DNA of 64,000 nucleotides from Anisodus tanguticus (lineage: Eukaryota; Streptophyta; Magnoliopsida; Solanales; Solanaceae): the NCBI GenBank assembly GCA_034509755.1, contig CM067559.1, positions 15,420,501-15,484,500 of the forward strand, given 5' to 3'. Shown here one piece after another: positions 35,109 through 47,294 of the stretch. Position 1 is the first letter of the stretch. The number at the start of each line of letters is the position of its first letter. The translations under genes were made by a program, and so were the position numbers. The notes under the pieces are model-generated. The model was not told the DNA's origin. It searched no databases and saw only the letters and a list, made by a program, of their open reading frames with translations.

Positions 35109-38100
35109 GCGTTGGAGGAAGAAAGAAGGCAGTCCAGGATAAGGCGAGTGGGTAGTAAGGATAAGATGGTTTCACTCCGAAGTGTGTAAGATCGAGGCTC
35201 ATATATAGGACCAAATTAGGATAGTGTAGATTCACCAATAAGAGCATAAGGCTGTCCTAGTACCTATCCTAATAATCCATAAGATCTTTAAACTAGTTGT
35301 TTTTAAATAAATGATGTATCGTGTGTAATCGGTATAAGGTTATATGTTTGGATTAATCAAAGAAATGTATGAATTTTGTATGTGAATTGATCAGGTTGTT
35401 GTGTAGTTTGGTGTGATTTTAGTTAAGTCATGGAATGGCTTTAGAACTATTTGTATGTATAAGTTAGTCAATGATAACCTTGGTTGAACTGATTTAGGAG
35501 TGATTAATGGGTGTTAGCGATAAGTTTGACTTAATATGGATCTTACCTGAGGCTAGGGGTAATCTATAACTTATTGGTTACAGTGAAAAGACTTGTGTAA
35601 CTCCTATTACCTTTTCTATATAATTACCATAGTAACATTTGTTTAGTATAAGGCTAGAGAGTATGTTAACTTACTATTTTTGGTCTTTCCATGTGATATT
35701 AAATGATTTGAAGTGATGTAGCCTAAGTGTGGTTTCCTGATAATATGTTGAGTTTCAATTTGATCCCATAATATGCTATTCTTGCTATCAATGCTTTGTT
35801 GCCTTCTATAAATGCATACTATGGTGTAAACTGCCCAGTTGTTTCCTACACTAATTCATTATGTTCAAAATTTCCTAAGTTTGTTTAGACTTGGATCCTG
35901 TAAGCTTGTATATCTATTTTACCATCTTTATAGCCTGGAGTACATGACTGATTATTTGGAACTATAAGTGTTGAGTATGTTGAGTCTGTATAAACCATTC
36001 AGGTATCCCTTATGACTTCTACTGGTAATTCAAGTTAGACAACCATCTGTATGCTTTAAATATTGTTCCTATCCCACTCATAAGTGCAATTCTTGGGTGC
36101 TGGTATGTGGATATTTGCTTCAATGACATGGGTGGTTATGATTTGTTTTATTCTGTGATCTGAACATGATTGAAATATATGTTCACATTCTAGTCTTAAG
36201 TTAAGCCAGGACCCTGTACCTGCCTTTAATCCTATAATAATTAGGATGCTTTAAACTACTACTATGCATGTCAATGTAGCTTGAGAAAGATCTTTTTAAT
36301 TTGGCTCCAGTAACATGTTTCCAGTCCTATGTCCTGTTGAAGGATTTGTGTCTGCTGCAGCATGACTAAAACTTTTAAGTAGGCTAGAGATGGTTATCTG
36401 AAGTAATTTAAATCTTGTCCACTACTTACTGTAGTGTGTTGTTGGTTATAAGCCTTTAACTAGGCAAACACATTTAAAATAAACTAAATGTTGTTAGGAT
36501 GTCTTGCAGTATGAATACAAAGACCTGTGGTTAATCAACTTAGAACTAGTCTATTGAGAAGTTTCTAGGTGCAATTCAATTAATCTATCTGCCCTTCCTC
36601 TGTACTATGTGACATATTTTTAGATTGGTATCTGATTCTTCCCTGAAGAGACATGTCATTAAACCTACTAGATATGTTAACAACATTATACCTAGTTTTA
36701 AAGATAATTTAGGTTGTAAATGAACTTGAAAGGGGTTGTTCATCTATATTTTCTGTGATAGTATGCCTGCTTGGTTTAATGTATGAATGTTCTGATTGCC
36801 TTAAGTTGTTCCTATCACAAATGTTATTGCCTATGAGTATAAATTGTGGTCTAACTATATAAAATATGTGAAGTTGCCAATGAATGGTTTTATGTATATT
36901 ATTTTGTGGGCCCTTCTCTATATATATGTTGGTCTGATTTGAAATTTGCACCTTTACAGACTAATTTGGCCATTGTTACACTAAATTAGTTGTCTCTTTG
37001 AATTTCTGGAGAAAGGCTGAGCCTTTGTTAGGATCTTGTGTGTGCTAATGTGATAAAAATGAGTTTGTGAGATCACTTGTGTATCTTCCCATTTTCAAAT
37101 AGTTAAAACTAGTGTTTCTTGAAACCTGAGTTTATATGTACACTTCTATGGATGTGTGGTATCTGTTCAACACAACATCTACTAGCTTGATCTCATGCTA
37201 AATCAAAAAAATCAAGGAACTCATTTTCTAAAGGCAGTACTATCATGTATACTAGAGGGATTGCTGGACATTAGATTGGATCAGGTCTGTTGAATTTTAG
37301 GATGTCACCTGTTGTACTGAACCATGTCTCCTGCAGCTTTACTCTCCAACCTCTTTAAGGGTTGTGGTTAGCCTAGTTGGTTCGTAGCATGTGAAGATAT
37401 AGAGTTGATTATCTGATGTCACCTACTGTACTGTTTAGCTGCTGCTTTTTTTGTTTGTTGTTATTGCTATTATTGTCCCTGTTACACTTCAAACATATGT
37501 TGTTGCCTCAGTTTGTGGCAGATGTTGCTATTTTTTTTTTCTTTCTAGTCTCAAATGTCCTGTTTTCAAGCATGTTGTGCCCTCTTAGTTATTTGTATCC
37601 TTTGTTAAGACTGGTGTGGCTCTTAAAATATTGCACTTTGAGTTATGGATGTTGCTTGTTTACTAATTGTTGTTACCTATTGTCTTGATTCCCTGAGCTG
37701 CTGTAAATTGGGTAAGGTTGTTGTTGCATTTGAGATAAATTGTGATTATGTATTATTGTTATTTTGCTGCACATATAGCCTTGTAAGACTGCCCTATTGT
37801 GTTAAATAGGCTGTTGATCTACTGTGCTTTAGTACAAATAATTGCTGCAATTCTGGCTCATTTATGGTTGCTGCTAAGTCTGTTTGGTTATGCTTTAAGG
37901 CTATGTGGTTGTTGTTTCAAAAGGGGAGTGGCTACTGTTGGTGGGGGGGTTGGTTGTTGCTGTTTGTGTTCCATTTTCTGAATACTGATGACTGTTTTCC
38001 ATTAGCTGCTACATTGGTTATTGACACTGTTATATTGAGCTGGTTGCTGTGCATCTAAACTAGATGTTAGAACCCTCTACCTTCTTTATCTACTGTTTGA

Positions 38101-38483
38101 ATTTAAAGAATGTATAAGATATACTACAGACCTAGGCACGAATCCATCACCCTATTAACTTTCTATATAAGCAATTAGCTAGATAAATGTTGTTTCACAC
38201 AAGGTTACTAAAGTTGTAAGGTATCACTATGTGTTTATTTTAGTGTGTTTATGAAACTTGAGTCTATTCTTTAGAAGTAGTCATAGATCGATATGTATTT
38301 TCTCACAGTTTAAATGATAATCTGAATTAATCCATAAATGTCGTATCCCCTGTTCTTGATGAATTGGAATGACAAATTTGATACTTTCTCTCTAGCTTTT
38401 ACTAAACTTGGTCAACTGTGTGTTCATTTTTATTGTGACAAAAGTTAGATATGTCATATCGACATTCGAGGATGAATGTTTCT
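35109..38483 (+). other. Non-coding interior of the LARD
   Basis: About 3.4 kb of T-rich sequence with no frame above 90 codons and no retroelement motif. A TG/TTG-rich stretch lies at 37430-38050. The pre-tract motif CATTCGAGGATGAATGTTT (38463-38481) resembles the sequence at the same place in the gypsy elements. Confidence 0.6.
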
Positions 38484-38496
38484 AATGGGGAGAGGA
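38484..38496 (+). other. Polypurine tract of the LARD
   Basis: AATGGGGAGAGGA immediately precedes the 3' LTR. Confidence 0.8.
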
Positions 38497-39981
38497 TGTA
38501 ACACACCGTACTTTCGGGTAACGGTTGAACACGTAATCGTAGACCCTGACCCGGACCCTGGGAAGCTTAAGAATATTTACGTATGCTAATAAGCGAATTA
38601 GTATATAAAAGGACGTGACCCCGAAATAATTTTTGATTTGATGAGTGTGACGACGGGGAATAATAATAATTGTGTATGCCCGAAGAGATTATAAACTAGT
38701 ATTATATTACAGGAATTATGACATTAGGTATAAGAGGATTTTATAAGTCGCCGGAATTTAAAGTAATTTGAGATCGGGAATTTAATTGTGTGTAATTAAT
38801 TAATTGTGGGATTAATTATAATTGGGGATAATTTATACATACTGGGACATTACGTGGAGCGTTATAACATCTGTCTAAAGTGACTAAGCCTAATAGATGA
38901 TCGATGGCAACACTAAGAGCTTCACAAAGCCTCCAAATATGCCCTTCTCCTCCATTTTTAAAGATCTCCATCCCTTAAGCGTTGTAGAAATCTTCTTTGG
39001 AAAAGAAAGATTACACAGTAAGCAGAATAGGGTGAATTCTCAATGATAATTCTCTGAAAATTCTCAACCAAAGGGGGAAGATTCATGGTGTTTTGGACCT
39101 CAATTTCGGCAAACTCGAGTCCTTAAACAAGCTTGGACGCATAGAAATCAAGCACATGCCTTGAGTTCGAGAAGCCCTAGCTCAAGTCGATTTTTGGGGG
39201 TTCTGTTTCTGTGTATCGAAAGCTGTTTGGAGTGACAGATTTTCTGACGACACTCGTCACTGCGTCTAACAGAGGTAATCTTCCATGTTCTTAGAGTTTA
39301 TACAAGTTCTGAACTTGATTCTTGCTACTAGTTCTAAAGACGATTATCGAAAATGCTATGTTTGGGTTGGGTGTTGTCGGGACTGCTGTAATTGTAAGGT
39401 ATTGGGATTGCGTGTGAAGTTGTGGTACTGTTTTGAAGATTGTAGCAGTAAAAAAGAAGGATTAAGAGGGTTGGGTGTTTCGCTACATACATAGGTTTCG
39501 ATATAGAAGGAATATAGGTTCTACGTATTCAAGATTTTCGCTAGGATGTCTCTAAGAATCTGTTTCTAATATTTTGAGTCAATTATGATTTAAATCATCT
39601 GTGTGATGTAGATAATCGTTCATAGAGCTTGCAAGGACCCGCAGAACTTAGATAATTTTGACAACAAGGTATGCAAGACTCTTTCATTCTTTTGGCATAA
39701 TTCTATGTGTGAAACATAATTATCGTGTTGCTACATAAATTACTCTACTCTTAGTTGTTAAGGATGATCAAGTCATCGATTCCTATGTTGAAAGAATATC
39801 CAAGTATGTTTCTAAGACCTTAACAAGGCACACCGGAAAAGATTTTGATGTCCTCAATATTAACCAAAGGTGTAAAGAATATTATGTCACTCTGGATGTT
39901 TTATTATTATTCATGCATTTCATGTGCATTGCACTCATATATTACCCTGGACCACTTTTGTTATGCACATTACTATATGGT

Positions 39982-40033
<52 letters not shown>

Positions 40034-40826
40034 GGAATTTAGGAAAGGGAAAAAGGCATTATATACGCACACCACGTGCAGCTGGTACAGACTATCATAA
40101 AAAGAGCCCGAAGAGGCCAATATGATGTGATGATGTGATGCCCTTGTGTGGCGATATAACATGATGCCCACAGAGGCAGTTATGGGAGGATTCCTGTGTG
40201 GACATTAGTATACCGCATTTGCATTGTGCATGCATTCATTAATCATTATATGGTATGATGCCCGCAGAGGCTGTTATGGTAAAGAAGATGCCCGATGAGG
40301 CTGACGTATATGGATACTGCATTATGCATAACATTTAGGCATGTGTATTAGGGTCTTCAGAGGCATTTACTGATGTCCAGTTGTTTCTGTTTCAGACTAT
40401 GATATGTTTCTGCTATGTTATTTCTTATGCCTGACATACTCAGTACATCAGTCGTACTGACGTCCCTTTTGTCGGGGGACACTACGTTTTATGCTTGCTG
40501 GTTCATATTGAGAGGGTGACGGTTCACACTGGTAGGTTGCTAGTTCAGCTGGTGTCCAGAGCACTCTATTTGTTTCGGAGTCGCGATTTGGTCGTGGTAT
40601 GTTGTTCTTTGTAGAGGCTTGTAGATAGGTGTCCTGTGGTTAGTTGTTGTGTATGGCCTTGTCGTCCCTGGTATATAAATGTGTAAATTGGGGCTTTTGG
40701 GTTGGAACTTCATTTAATCTACCACGACTCTGTCCGTGTTAAGAGTGATTAAGGGCAAGGTGTGATGTGGTGCCCGGCGGGTAGGGTCTGAGTGCCCGTC
40801 GCGGTCCTCCGGTTTGGGTTGTGACA
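38497..40826 (+). repeat. 3' LTR of the LARD
   Basis: 2,330 bp, a direct repeat of 32146-34441. The main difference is a (TA)n expansion at 39986-40028 absent from the 5' LTR. Confidence 0.87.
39986..40028. repeat. (TA)n microsatellite in the LARD 3' LTR
   Basis: About 43 bases of alternating T and A. The 5' LTR has a short irregular TATTATATATT at the same place (about 33640), so the expansion occurred after insertion or during reverse transcription. Confidence 0.9.
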
Positions 40827-40831
40827 TTAGT

Positions 40832-42007
40832 CCTTAAACAATCAGGACTTCAATACCAACCCCAGGCCCACGTCACCTAGACTCAAACTTTATTACTAAA
40901 AAAGCATGAACACATACTAGGTAATCATATCCCTATGTTAATTAGAAACCTATATTCATTTGGACCTTCAATTGAACAATTTAAGAAAAACCCCAATTTG
41001 TAACCCTAGGAATTTTCCCAAATCAAAAAGGTTTATATAATCAAACTAAACTTCACAATATGATTATCTAACATATTCCATCACTAATTCAAAATAATCA
41101 AAGTAATATTATCCATAAACACCCCTTAAATCAAGACTCAACTCTCTTAATGTCAAATGAACTTATATCTCATCTTCCCAAATCACATACACAATACGAC
41201 CCCATAAAAGGACCTTAAATCAAGAAATTAAATCACAAATGATGAAATCTTTACCTCCAAGATGAATTCACTCTTAATCTCCAGAAAACACCTTTTTGCG
41301 GCTTTAGGTTCAAGAATAACTAATATTGGAAAAGTGACTCAACCTAGGAATTTATAAGTCGCTGGCGCGGTCTCGCTCCCGCGAACAAGAACCTCGCCCT
41401 AGCGGAATCGATTCTACTGGCGCGGTCTTGCTCCCGCGAACAAGCACCTCGCTGGGGCGCAGTCACTTGACAACTCCCCACTGCTCGTAACATGCTTCTG
41501 CAAGCCAACCTCCACAGATAAGCCAAACTTCCACCAAACACCCGAAATACTTCGGAGACCCCTCGGACACAAATCATATATGCTCGTCTAAGGTAAACGG
41601 TGCTACGAACTCACTCATACTATCGGATTTCCCATTTAACCGAGTTATGACATACTTTTCTAAAGAATCATCTAGAACAACCAAATATCCAAATATTACA
41701 AATAAGGCCATAAAATACAGCTGATTATCTCGGAAAGCAAACCAATGACTCGACTAAGTCATAAATGACCCTCCGAAACTACTGAAAATGATGAAACTCG
41801 AAAATAAACCCATCTACTCGAAAGTCAATCTTGAGTCAAACTAAAAACTTTGAGATTCTTATTTTGGGGTTTTCATCTGAAACTTATATAAATGGACCTC
41901 GGGATCCGTGCCACTCATCCTCACGCATCACAAAACCAACACAGTGACTATAAGAAGGGTAAAACAAACAAATAAGGATCTTTAGATAAAAATGACTGGT
42001 CATTACA
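40832..42007 (-). repeat. Gypsy 5' LTR, segment 2
   Basis: Continues the interrupted LTR (CCTTAAACAATCAGGAC matches 24204 onward of the left LTR) and ends GTCATTACA like 25497. Compared with the left LTR it lacks about 260 bp in total, mostly in the 41340-41500 region. Confidence 0.8.
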
Positions 42008-42778
42008 TACAGGGACCAAGGTAAGGGGAGAAATAATAGTATGTTTTGCACACACAACAAGAAATTCGTCCATGACATTGAAGGATACGTTAAGCTCTTT
42101 TGTTACCCAGACTAGTGGCCGGGTAATCCAAAGGGTGATAGAAGATAAGTGGTCATGGACGAGGACAACCACAATAATAGAGAGGTGGTCAGGGATCCGG
42201 TCGATGAAGAGGCAACTACTAGGTTAACACTACGGTGACCAAGGATGGAAATTCCTTTAAACCAGGTCTGATGAACCTAGGTCAGACAAGACCTCATGAA
42301 CTGAGTGATGAGGACCAACACATTGTGGTTAAGATGTTGAAGTCTCAAAAATTGATCAGTAACGACAAGATGGATGGTAAGACTGAAAACCCTTCCTGGA
42401 TTATTGACTTCGGGCCTACCAACCATGTGACAGATAATCCGAAAGGACTGTGTAATTAACAGGACATTCTTAAGTGTCTGATTGTGCTTCTGGATAGAAG
42501 TAACTTGGTGGCTACCAAAGAAGTAATAGTTAGGTTGAACGATATGATATGGTTGATGTATGTTCATTATGTTATGAATTTAACATGCAATTTAATTTTT
42601 GTATTGCAACGAATTGATCATTTAGATTGCGATGTAATATTTAATAAAATTATGTGTGTTATATAGGACCCCACCACGAGGAAGCTGATTAAAATAGGTG
42701 AACGATGAGATGAACTTTACTACTTCCAAAATGTGCCATGGATACGATCTATGAAGGCGGAAGTTGTGAAATTGTTCG
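42008..42778 (+). pseudogene. Copia gag/protease fragment
   Basis: Plus strand. From the first base after the gypsy LTR the frame reads YRDQGKGRNN, then a decayed zinc knuckle (CTHNKKFVHDIEGY, with Cys, Gly and Cys positions lost) and YPD-stop-WPGNPKG. Further on PSWIIDFGPTNHVT is a decayed copia protease active site (normally IDSGA). VATKEVIVRLNDM, NLTCNLI and TTRKLIKIGERRDELYYF follow. It is cut at 42779 by an LTR start (TGTCATGCCC). Several stops. The lineage looks Tork-like. Confidence 0.72.
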
Positions 42779-43703
42779 TGTCATGCCCTAAATTGGGGGA
42801 GGCAAGATCGGCACCCGGTGCCTTACTTGACCTAACGTACCAGCCTATAATACATACCAACTGAACATATATAGGGGCACCAAGGATGACAAGGCTGTAT
42901 TTTTTAATATCATGTAACGTGTTAGGTCGATAAGGTCGTATCTCATAACAATTTGAAGATGTGCATATATATGAAATTGAACTAAACCAACCTAAAAGAT
43001 ATATACATATACGGGCCAACAATGTCACTATGAGTGTCAACAACAAACAACCCAAAAAAAGTATTTACATGGGCCGACAAGGCCACCAGATGATCTAAAT
43101 TAACAACATCAAAAGCGCAAGGCCATACTTCATATTGTACATACAGGACATACGTCTACAAAACCTCTATAACGGCCCAATCCACTAATGATATTATCCG
43201 ATTTGGGCCTAAACCTGCATGTCTTTGAAACACGTCACTAGGGTGTAAGGCCTACTTACTTATATACCCATCATCTCTCATGTGTTTTCCCAGTGTGAGA
43301 TTTTCCTAGCTGGGTGTCACAACCTCTAGGATTAACTAACAACATAACATGGACGAGATAGGGCCCCGACCTACCCATAGTATGTATATATACATACTCA
43401 GAGCAAATGACCTCTAGACCTGGCTACACTCCGGAAGATATGGAGTCTTACCGACCAACTGCTGATGTGGTAGACTGCCTACAATGGAGGTCCATCAAAC
43501 TAACTATCTGAACCTGTAGTATAACATGCAGCGTCCCCAACAAAAGATATGTCAATAAGAATGAATTTACTTGTATTCAAGGCATGAATAACATATGAAC
43601 AGTAACAACAGTAGATACTAGTCAACCAAAAACTTGAATGCCTCAGAGGGCACACAACACAAAAACTAGAGAGCCTAATAGGCCTTATGTGTGTGTCTAT
43701 ATT

Positions 43704-43706
<3 letters not shown>

Positions 43707-43743
<37 letters not shown>
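43707..43743. repeat. (TA)n microsatellite
   Basis: About 37 bases of alternating T and A. Confidence 0.93.
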
Positions 43744-43745
<2 letters not shown>

Positions 43746-43945
43746 ATCGCCCACCAATTATAACTCGGTAGTGGTCATAGTATGAATGCATAAATATATA
43801 TCTATCGCTCAACCGATTATAGCTCGATGGTGGTTATATAATATCTCCCAAGAAGTGGTACCCATTACGTTGGGTATATAGAAGCCATATAAGGTTTTTC
43901 GCCCACCGATTAGGACTCGGTAGTGTTCATATTATATTAATGCAT
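43744..43945. repeat. Imperfect tandem repeat with ACTCGGTAGTG motif
   Basis: Three degenerate copies of a unit containing CGCCCACCGATT and ACTCGGTAGTGGT (near 43748, 43806, 43900). Each unit is itself weakly palindromic (CACCGA and TCGGTGG). It is part of the LTR-like remnant. Confidence 0.65.
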
Positions 43946-44933
43946 ATATATGTATATCACTCTAGGCTCTATAATCAATGATTGGTTACCTTACCTCGGA
44001 TAGACTCTTGAACAGTTTTATGGATGTTATCTCAATCTCTTTTCTTTGGAATATTACAAGATTTACAATAAACTTCGCAACTTAGATCAATAGAATATTC
44101 TTTAGCAATGAAAGGTGAACTCAAGACGGTACGAGCATAACATACCTATCACGAAACTTCTTTTGCGGTTACCATGTATAGCTTGTCGTTATGGCGAATT
44201 CATACAAAAAGAAGAAGTAAGGATAGCCATTACATACCTTTATGATGACCTTTCGATGTCAATAATGAAACTAGCTGCCTTCACAACTTAGTGTACAACA
44301 AGAGAGACACACTAGTATTAACAAAGAAGAATACAATAACTAGCTGTCACGCCCCGACTTTTCTCAAGTCTTTCCTTAGGGCATGATGGCACCTGGACGA
44401 CTATTCCTTTCCAAGTGAACCATTAAATTTCTTTCCCTTCTAAATTATACATATATCTAGATGCAGAAAATAATATAACCATGTACTTCTTTAATGAAAG
44501 AACGAGCCCATACTCGAGCATCCCCAATTTTTTCTAGACTCGATGGAAGTTCAAATACAGAATAAAAACAGTCGAATCTCAAAAGGAAATAATCTCATGT
44601 GGGGCATTCCCCGAGATAATGAAAACTTGGTTCTTCAAACCACTTAATCTAGAACAACTTTCACCAAATCCGAAGTAATGAATTGGTGGGACAATAAGGT
44701 TGCGGGACGATCGCTAGCCCTGTTGTGGAGCTTTTCCTCTATCGCGCTTTCCTGAAACATGTTAAGTAAAAGAGTCAGCCCTCCCATCCGGGGCTGAGTG
44801 AGAACCTCGCCCTACAATTCAAAGTAACCTCACAATATTCCAAGTACAATCATATTATGAACATATTAAGCATGTCACATATTATATACATAATTGTTGC
44901 GGTGCGTGGAACCCGATCCAATGCATTTCAATT

Positions 44934-45137
44934 AAAGCCCCGAAGGCAAGTGTGTTTGAATAGCCCCGAAGGCAAATGTATGTGAATAGCCCCGAAGGCA
45001 AGTGTGTTTTAATAGCCTCAAAGGCAAGTATATTTGAATAGCCTCGAAGGCAAGTGTGTTTAAATAGCCCCGAAAGCAAGTATATTTGAATAGCCCCGAA
45101 GGCAAGAAGTGTGTAACGCCATAGCCCCGAAGGTGAT
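44934..45137. repeat. 26-bp tandem repeat, about 8 copies
   Basis: Units of the form ATAGCCCCGAAGGCAAGTG plus a variable TGTTTGA tail repeat with a period of 26 bp, so any open frame across it (44882-45142, minus) changes frame each copy and is not a real protein repeat. Confidence 0.9.
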
Positions 45138-45444
45138 AGCAAAACTATTTACATTACCAAGATTTCTATCATCTCAACTGTACGGCTAAACTTATATACA
45201 CACACACATACATATATATATAAATTATCATAATTTCAGAAGATTCAAATAATATTTATTTCTTTCAACTTTTCGCTCTTCTCAATTGTAAGGGTTATAA
45301 CTCTCAAACCGTAACCCCAAATAAGGTATTTCTTACACCGAGCCAAAGGTAACACGGGGACCTATCACCATACCAAGTTTCGTCTAAAAATACTTAGTGT
45401 AACTAGTACAAATTCACGCAAGAAACAACCCTATGAAAACAGTC

Positions 45445-45740
45445 TTGCCGGAATTGTTTTGTAAAACAAGACACAACCTTAAAACAGTCATAACGTTTTA
45501 TCCGTAAGTCGGATTAATCTCTGTAAAGTCTCAAACTGTCGAGAACAGAGAAATATAGAACTTTTATTCAGCATCATTTTTCATATTCCTCACCGAAACG
45601 TTCAGTTATTTATTTTAACAACTCTCAGAAAACTATTTCGCCCGATTCTTTGTAAAACAAGTCACAATCTTAAAACAGTCATAACTTTTTATCCGTAAGT
45701 CGGATTAATCTCTGTAAAGTCTCAAACTGTCGAGAAAACT
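45445..45740. repeat. Direct duplication of about 95 bp
   Basis: Two copies (about 45450-45545 and 45650-45740) share TTGTAAAACAAG and GTCGGATTAATCTCTGTAAA and end AAACTGTCGAGAA. Confidence 0.85.
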
Positions 45741-45797
45741 TTTATTCAGCATAACTTTTCTGATTCCTTGCCGATTTGTACAGTTTTTCTGTTATAC

Positions 45798-46150
45798 GTT
45801 CTGCCTTCCGGATTTCAGTCGATCCGAGACAGAAACTTTAAACTGCGATACCTCTCAAACCGTATGTCGGTTTTAGCCCCACTTGGACTCAATATGATCG
45901 CGAAATAGAGATGTACAACCTGTAAAATATGATCCAATTCCAACGAGTATAACTCAGCGAAAACAGTTCGTAAAGTTCTGCTTTTCGGATTTCGGTCGAT
46001 CCAAGGCAGAAACTTTACAATGCGATAACTCTCAAACCGTATGTCGGTTTTAGCCCCGCTTGGACTAAATCTGACCGTAACAGAAAGATGTACAACTCCG
46101 TAAAATTTCATCCAATTCTAACAAGTAAAACTCAGCGAAACAAATTGTAA
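45798..46150. repeat. 177-bp tandem duplication
   Basis: Copy 1 starts at 45798 and copy 2 at 45975. Both carry GTTCTGC, TCAAACCGTATGTCGGTTTT and AACTCAGCGAAA with scattered differences. They lie in the probable LTR at 44345-46626. Confidence 0.85.
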
Positions 46151-46626
46151 TTTCACAACCTAAACTAATTATTAAACAACATATATATCATAATTTCATG
46201 CTCATTCTTTCAATATCCGGATTATATTCTAACATGTATTGTAACTTAAAAATAAAGGATTTTACTAAGAATTATGAGTGAGAAATCTCACCTTTTGTTG
46301 CTTCGTACTGCAAATGAACTTTCAAACTCCAACTAATCCTTTTCCTTCTTGCTCTCTTGGTATTTTTCTGATTTTTGTTCTTCTTGCTCTCTTGATATTT
46401 TTTCTGATTTTTATTCTTTGTGCTAAGTGCTTTGTTTTGTGCCATGTAGAATAAATAGTGAGGTGTCTGTAACTTGTGGGAGGTGGAAGGAGAGGGGTTG
46501 AGGGAGATGAAAAGGGGAAGAGGGAGTGTGTGCAATTTATGAGAGGAAAGGAGAAATGAACCTGCAGATGGTTTCTATTATTATTATTATTAATATTATT
46601 ACTTTGTAACAAATCAGGATTTTACA

Positions 46627-47294
46627 CTTATGGTGTCAATCCATACCTATCCTTCTTCTAACCCTTAAAACATCAGCAACAACATACAACATATATTATA
46701 TCAACATCTCCAACATCTTAATATTACAAGAACAATCGTCACCACTCTACTTAGCAACCTAACAATCGGGTTTATGGCTTATGATAGTCGTCCCATAAGT
46801 TTCTCATCACAAATACACACCCAAAGCTTATACAAGCTCAAACACTTGTAGAAGGGAAGATTTCTTACCTTAGATGATCTCATAACAACCTCCTTATCAC
46901 CTTACTTTATCATGAAGAAATCTCTGACTTGCTACGATCAGGAGGAAATCGATGTTAGAATCAACAAATCAACAGAAGAATCATCAGGATTGAACTTCAG
47001 TTGATCTAAAATGGGACAACGTTTCTGCTATGTTTTGGATTGAAAACGTTACTACAATATTTTGGAAAGAAAAGGTTGCTACTATGATTTTGGGAAGAAA
47101 AACGTTAGAGCTATGTTGTGAAAAGAAAGATTGTTGTTATGTATTTGGAAAAAGAACGTTAGAACTACGTGGAAGTAAAGGTTGCTGCTATGCTTAGTTA
47201 GAGAAAAAGTTAATCCTAAAGTGAAATCTCAAACTAAAATCCTTCTATATTTAGTTGTAGGGCCCACCTTAATTCAACCCTTCAATGTCAATAC
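46627..47294. other. Unassigned region between LTR remnant and long-TIR element
   Basis: No gene. Text such as CTTACCTTAGATGATCTC (46868) and repeated AAAGGTTGCTGCTATG / AAAACGTTACTACAATATT units at 47040-47200 look like decayed LTR or satellite-like sequence. Nothing more specific can be said. Confidence 0.35.

Larger units (their letters stand above)
32146..40826 (+). mobile_element. Non-autonomous LTR element (LARD-like), complete and nested
   Basis: An 8,681-bp element with LTRs 32146-34441 and 38497-40826 (TGTAACAC...GTGACA), primer site at 34445, polypurine tract at 38484-38496 and perfect target duplication TTAGT (32141-32145, 40827-40831). It interrupts the gypsy 5' LTR. The 4.1-kb interior encodes no protease, RT, RNase H or integrase, only a 152-codon gag-region-like frame. 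This is the structure of a large retrotransposon derivative moved in trans. LTRs are very similar by eye, so insertion is fairly recent. Orientation is set by primer site and polypurine tract. Confidence 0.87.
22572..42007 (-). mobile_element. Ty3-gypsy retrotransposon, Tekay/Del-like chromovirus (decayed, nested)
   Basis: Minus-strand element. The 3' LTR is at 22572-25497; pol and gag lie at about 25540-30458; the primer site is at 30637-30652; the 5' LTR is 30656-32145 plus 40832-42007, split by a nested LTR element. The order gag, protease, RT, RNase H, integrase with a chromodomain-like tail, and the protease motif DPGS, fit the Tekay/Del branch. Every coding domain has stops. The outer flanks do not match: TTAAT precedes 22572 while TACAG follows 42007. 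The right flank is inside Copia gag coding sequence and the left is not, so the present copy may be a recombinant or rearranged. Confidence 0.8.
42779..44344 (-). repeat. LTR-retrotransposon remnant (LTR-like, minus orientation)
   Basis: Begins TGTCATGCCC inside Copia coding sequence. It carries typical LTR text (GGGCCCCGACC near 43360, CTCCGGA near 43430) also seen near 59655-59720 in another LTR. It contains a (TA)n run and a tandem repeat. No right terminus or target duplication could be matched. No coding region. Confidence 0.5.
44345..46626 (-). repeat. Probable LTR (solo or remnant)
   Basis: Plus ends TGTCACGCCCCGAC (44345) and GGATTTTACA (46626) give TGTAAAATCC...GTGACA on the minus strand, the pattern of the other gypsy LTRs here. 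About 2.3 kb with internal tandem and direct repeats and no coding. Flanks CTAGC and CTTAT do not match, so the boundaries or an old rearrangement remain uncertain. Confidence 0.5.

Noticed and set aside
43744..45140. Possible CRISPR-like array because of regularly spaced repeats
   Set aside because: Repeats are adjacent or degenerate without unique spacers, in plant LTR sequence.
44882..45142. 86-codon repetitive protein
   Set aside because: The 26-bp period is not a multiple of three, so it is a chance frame across a minisatellite.
46272..46612. Minus-strand frames rich in Asn and Lys
   Set aside because: Derived from an ATT/AAT trinucleotide run and low-complexity LTR leader sequence.
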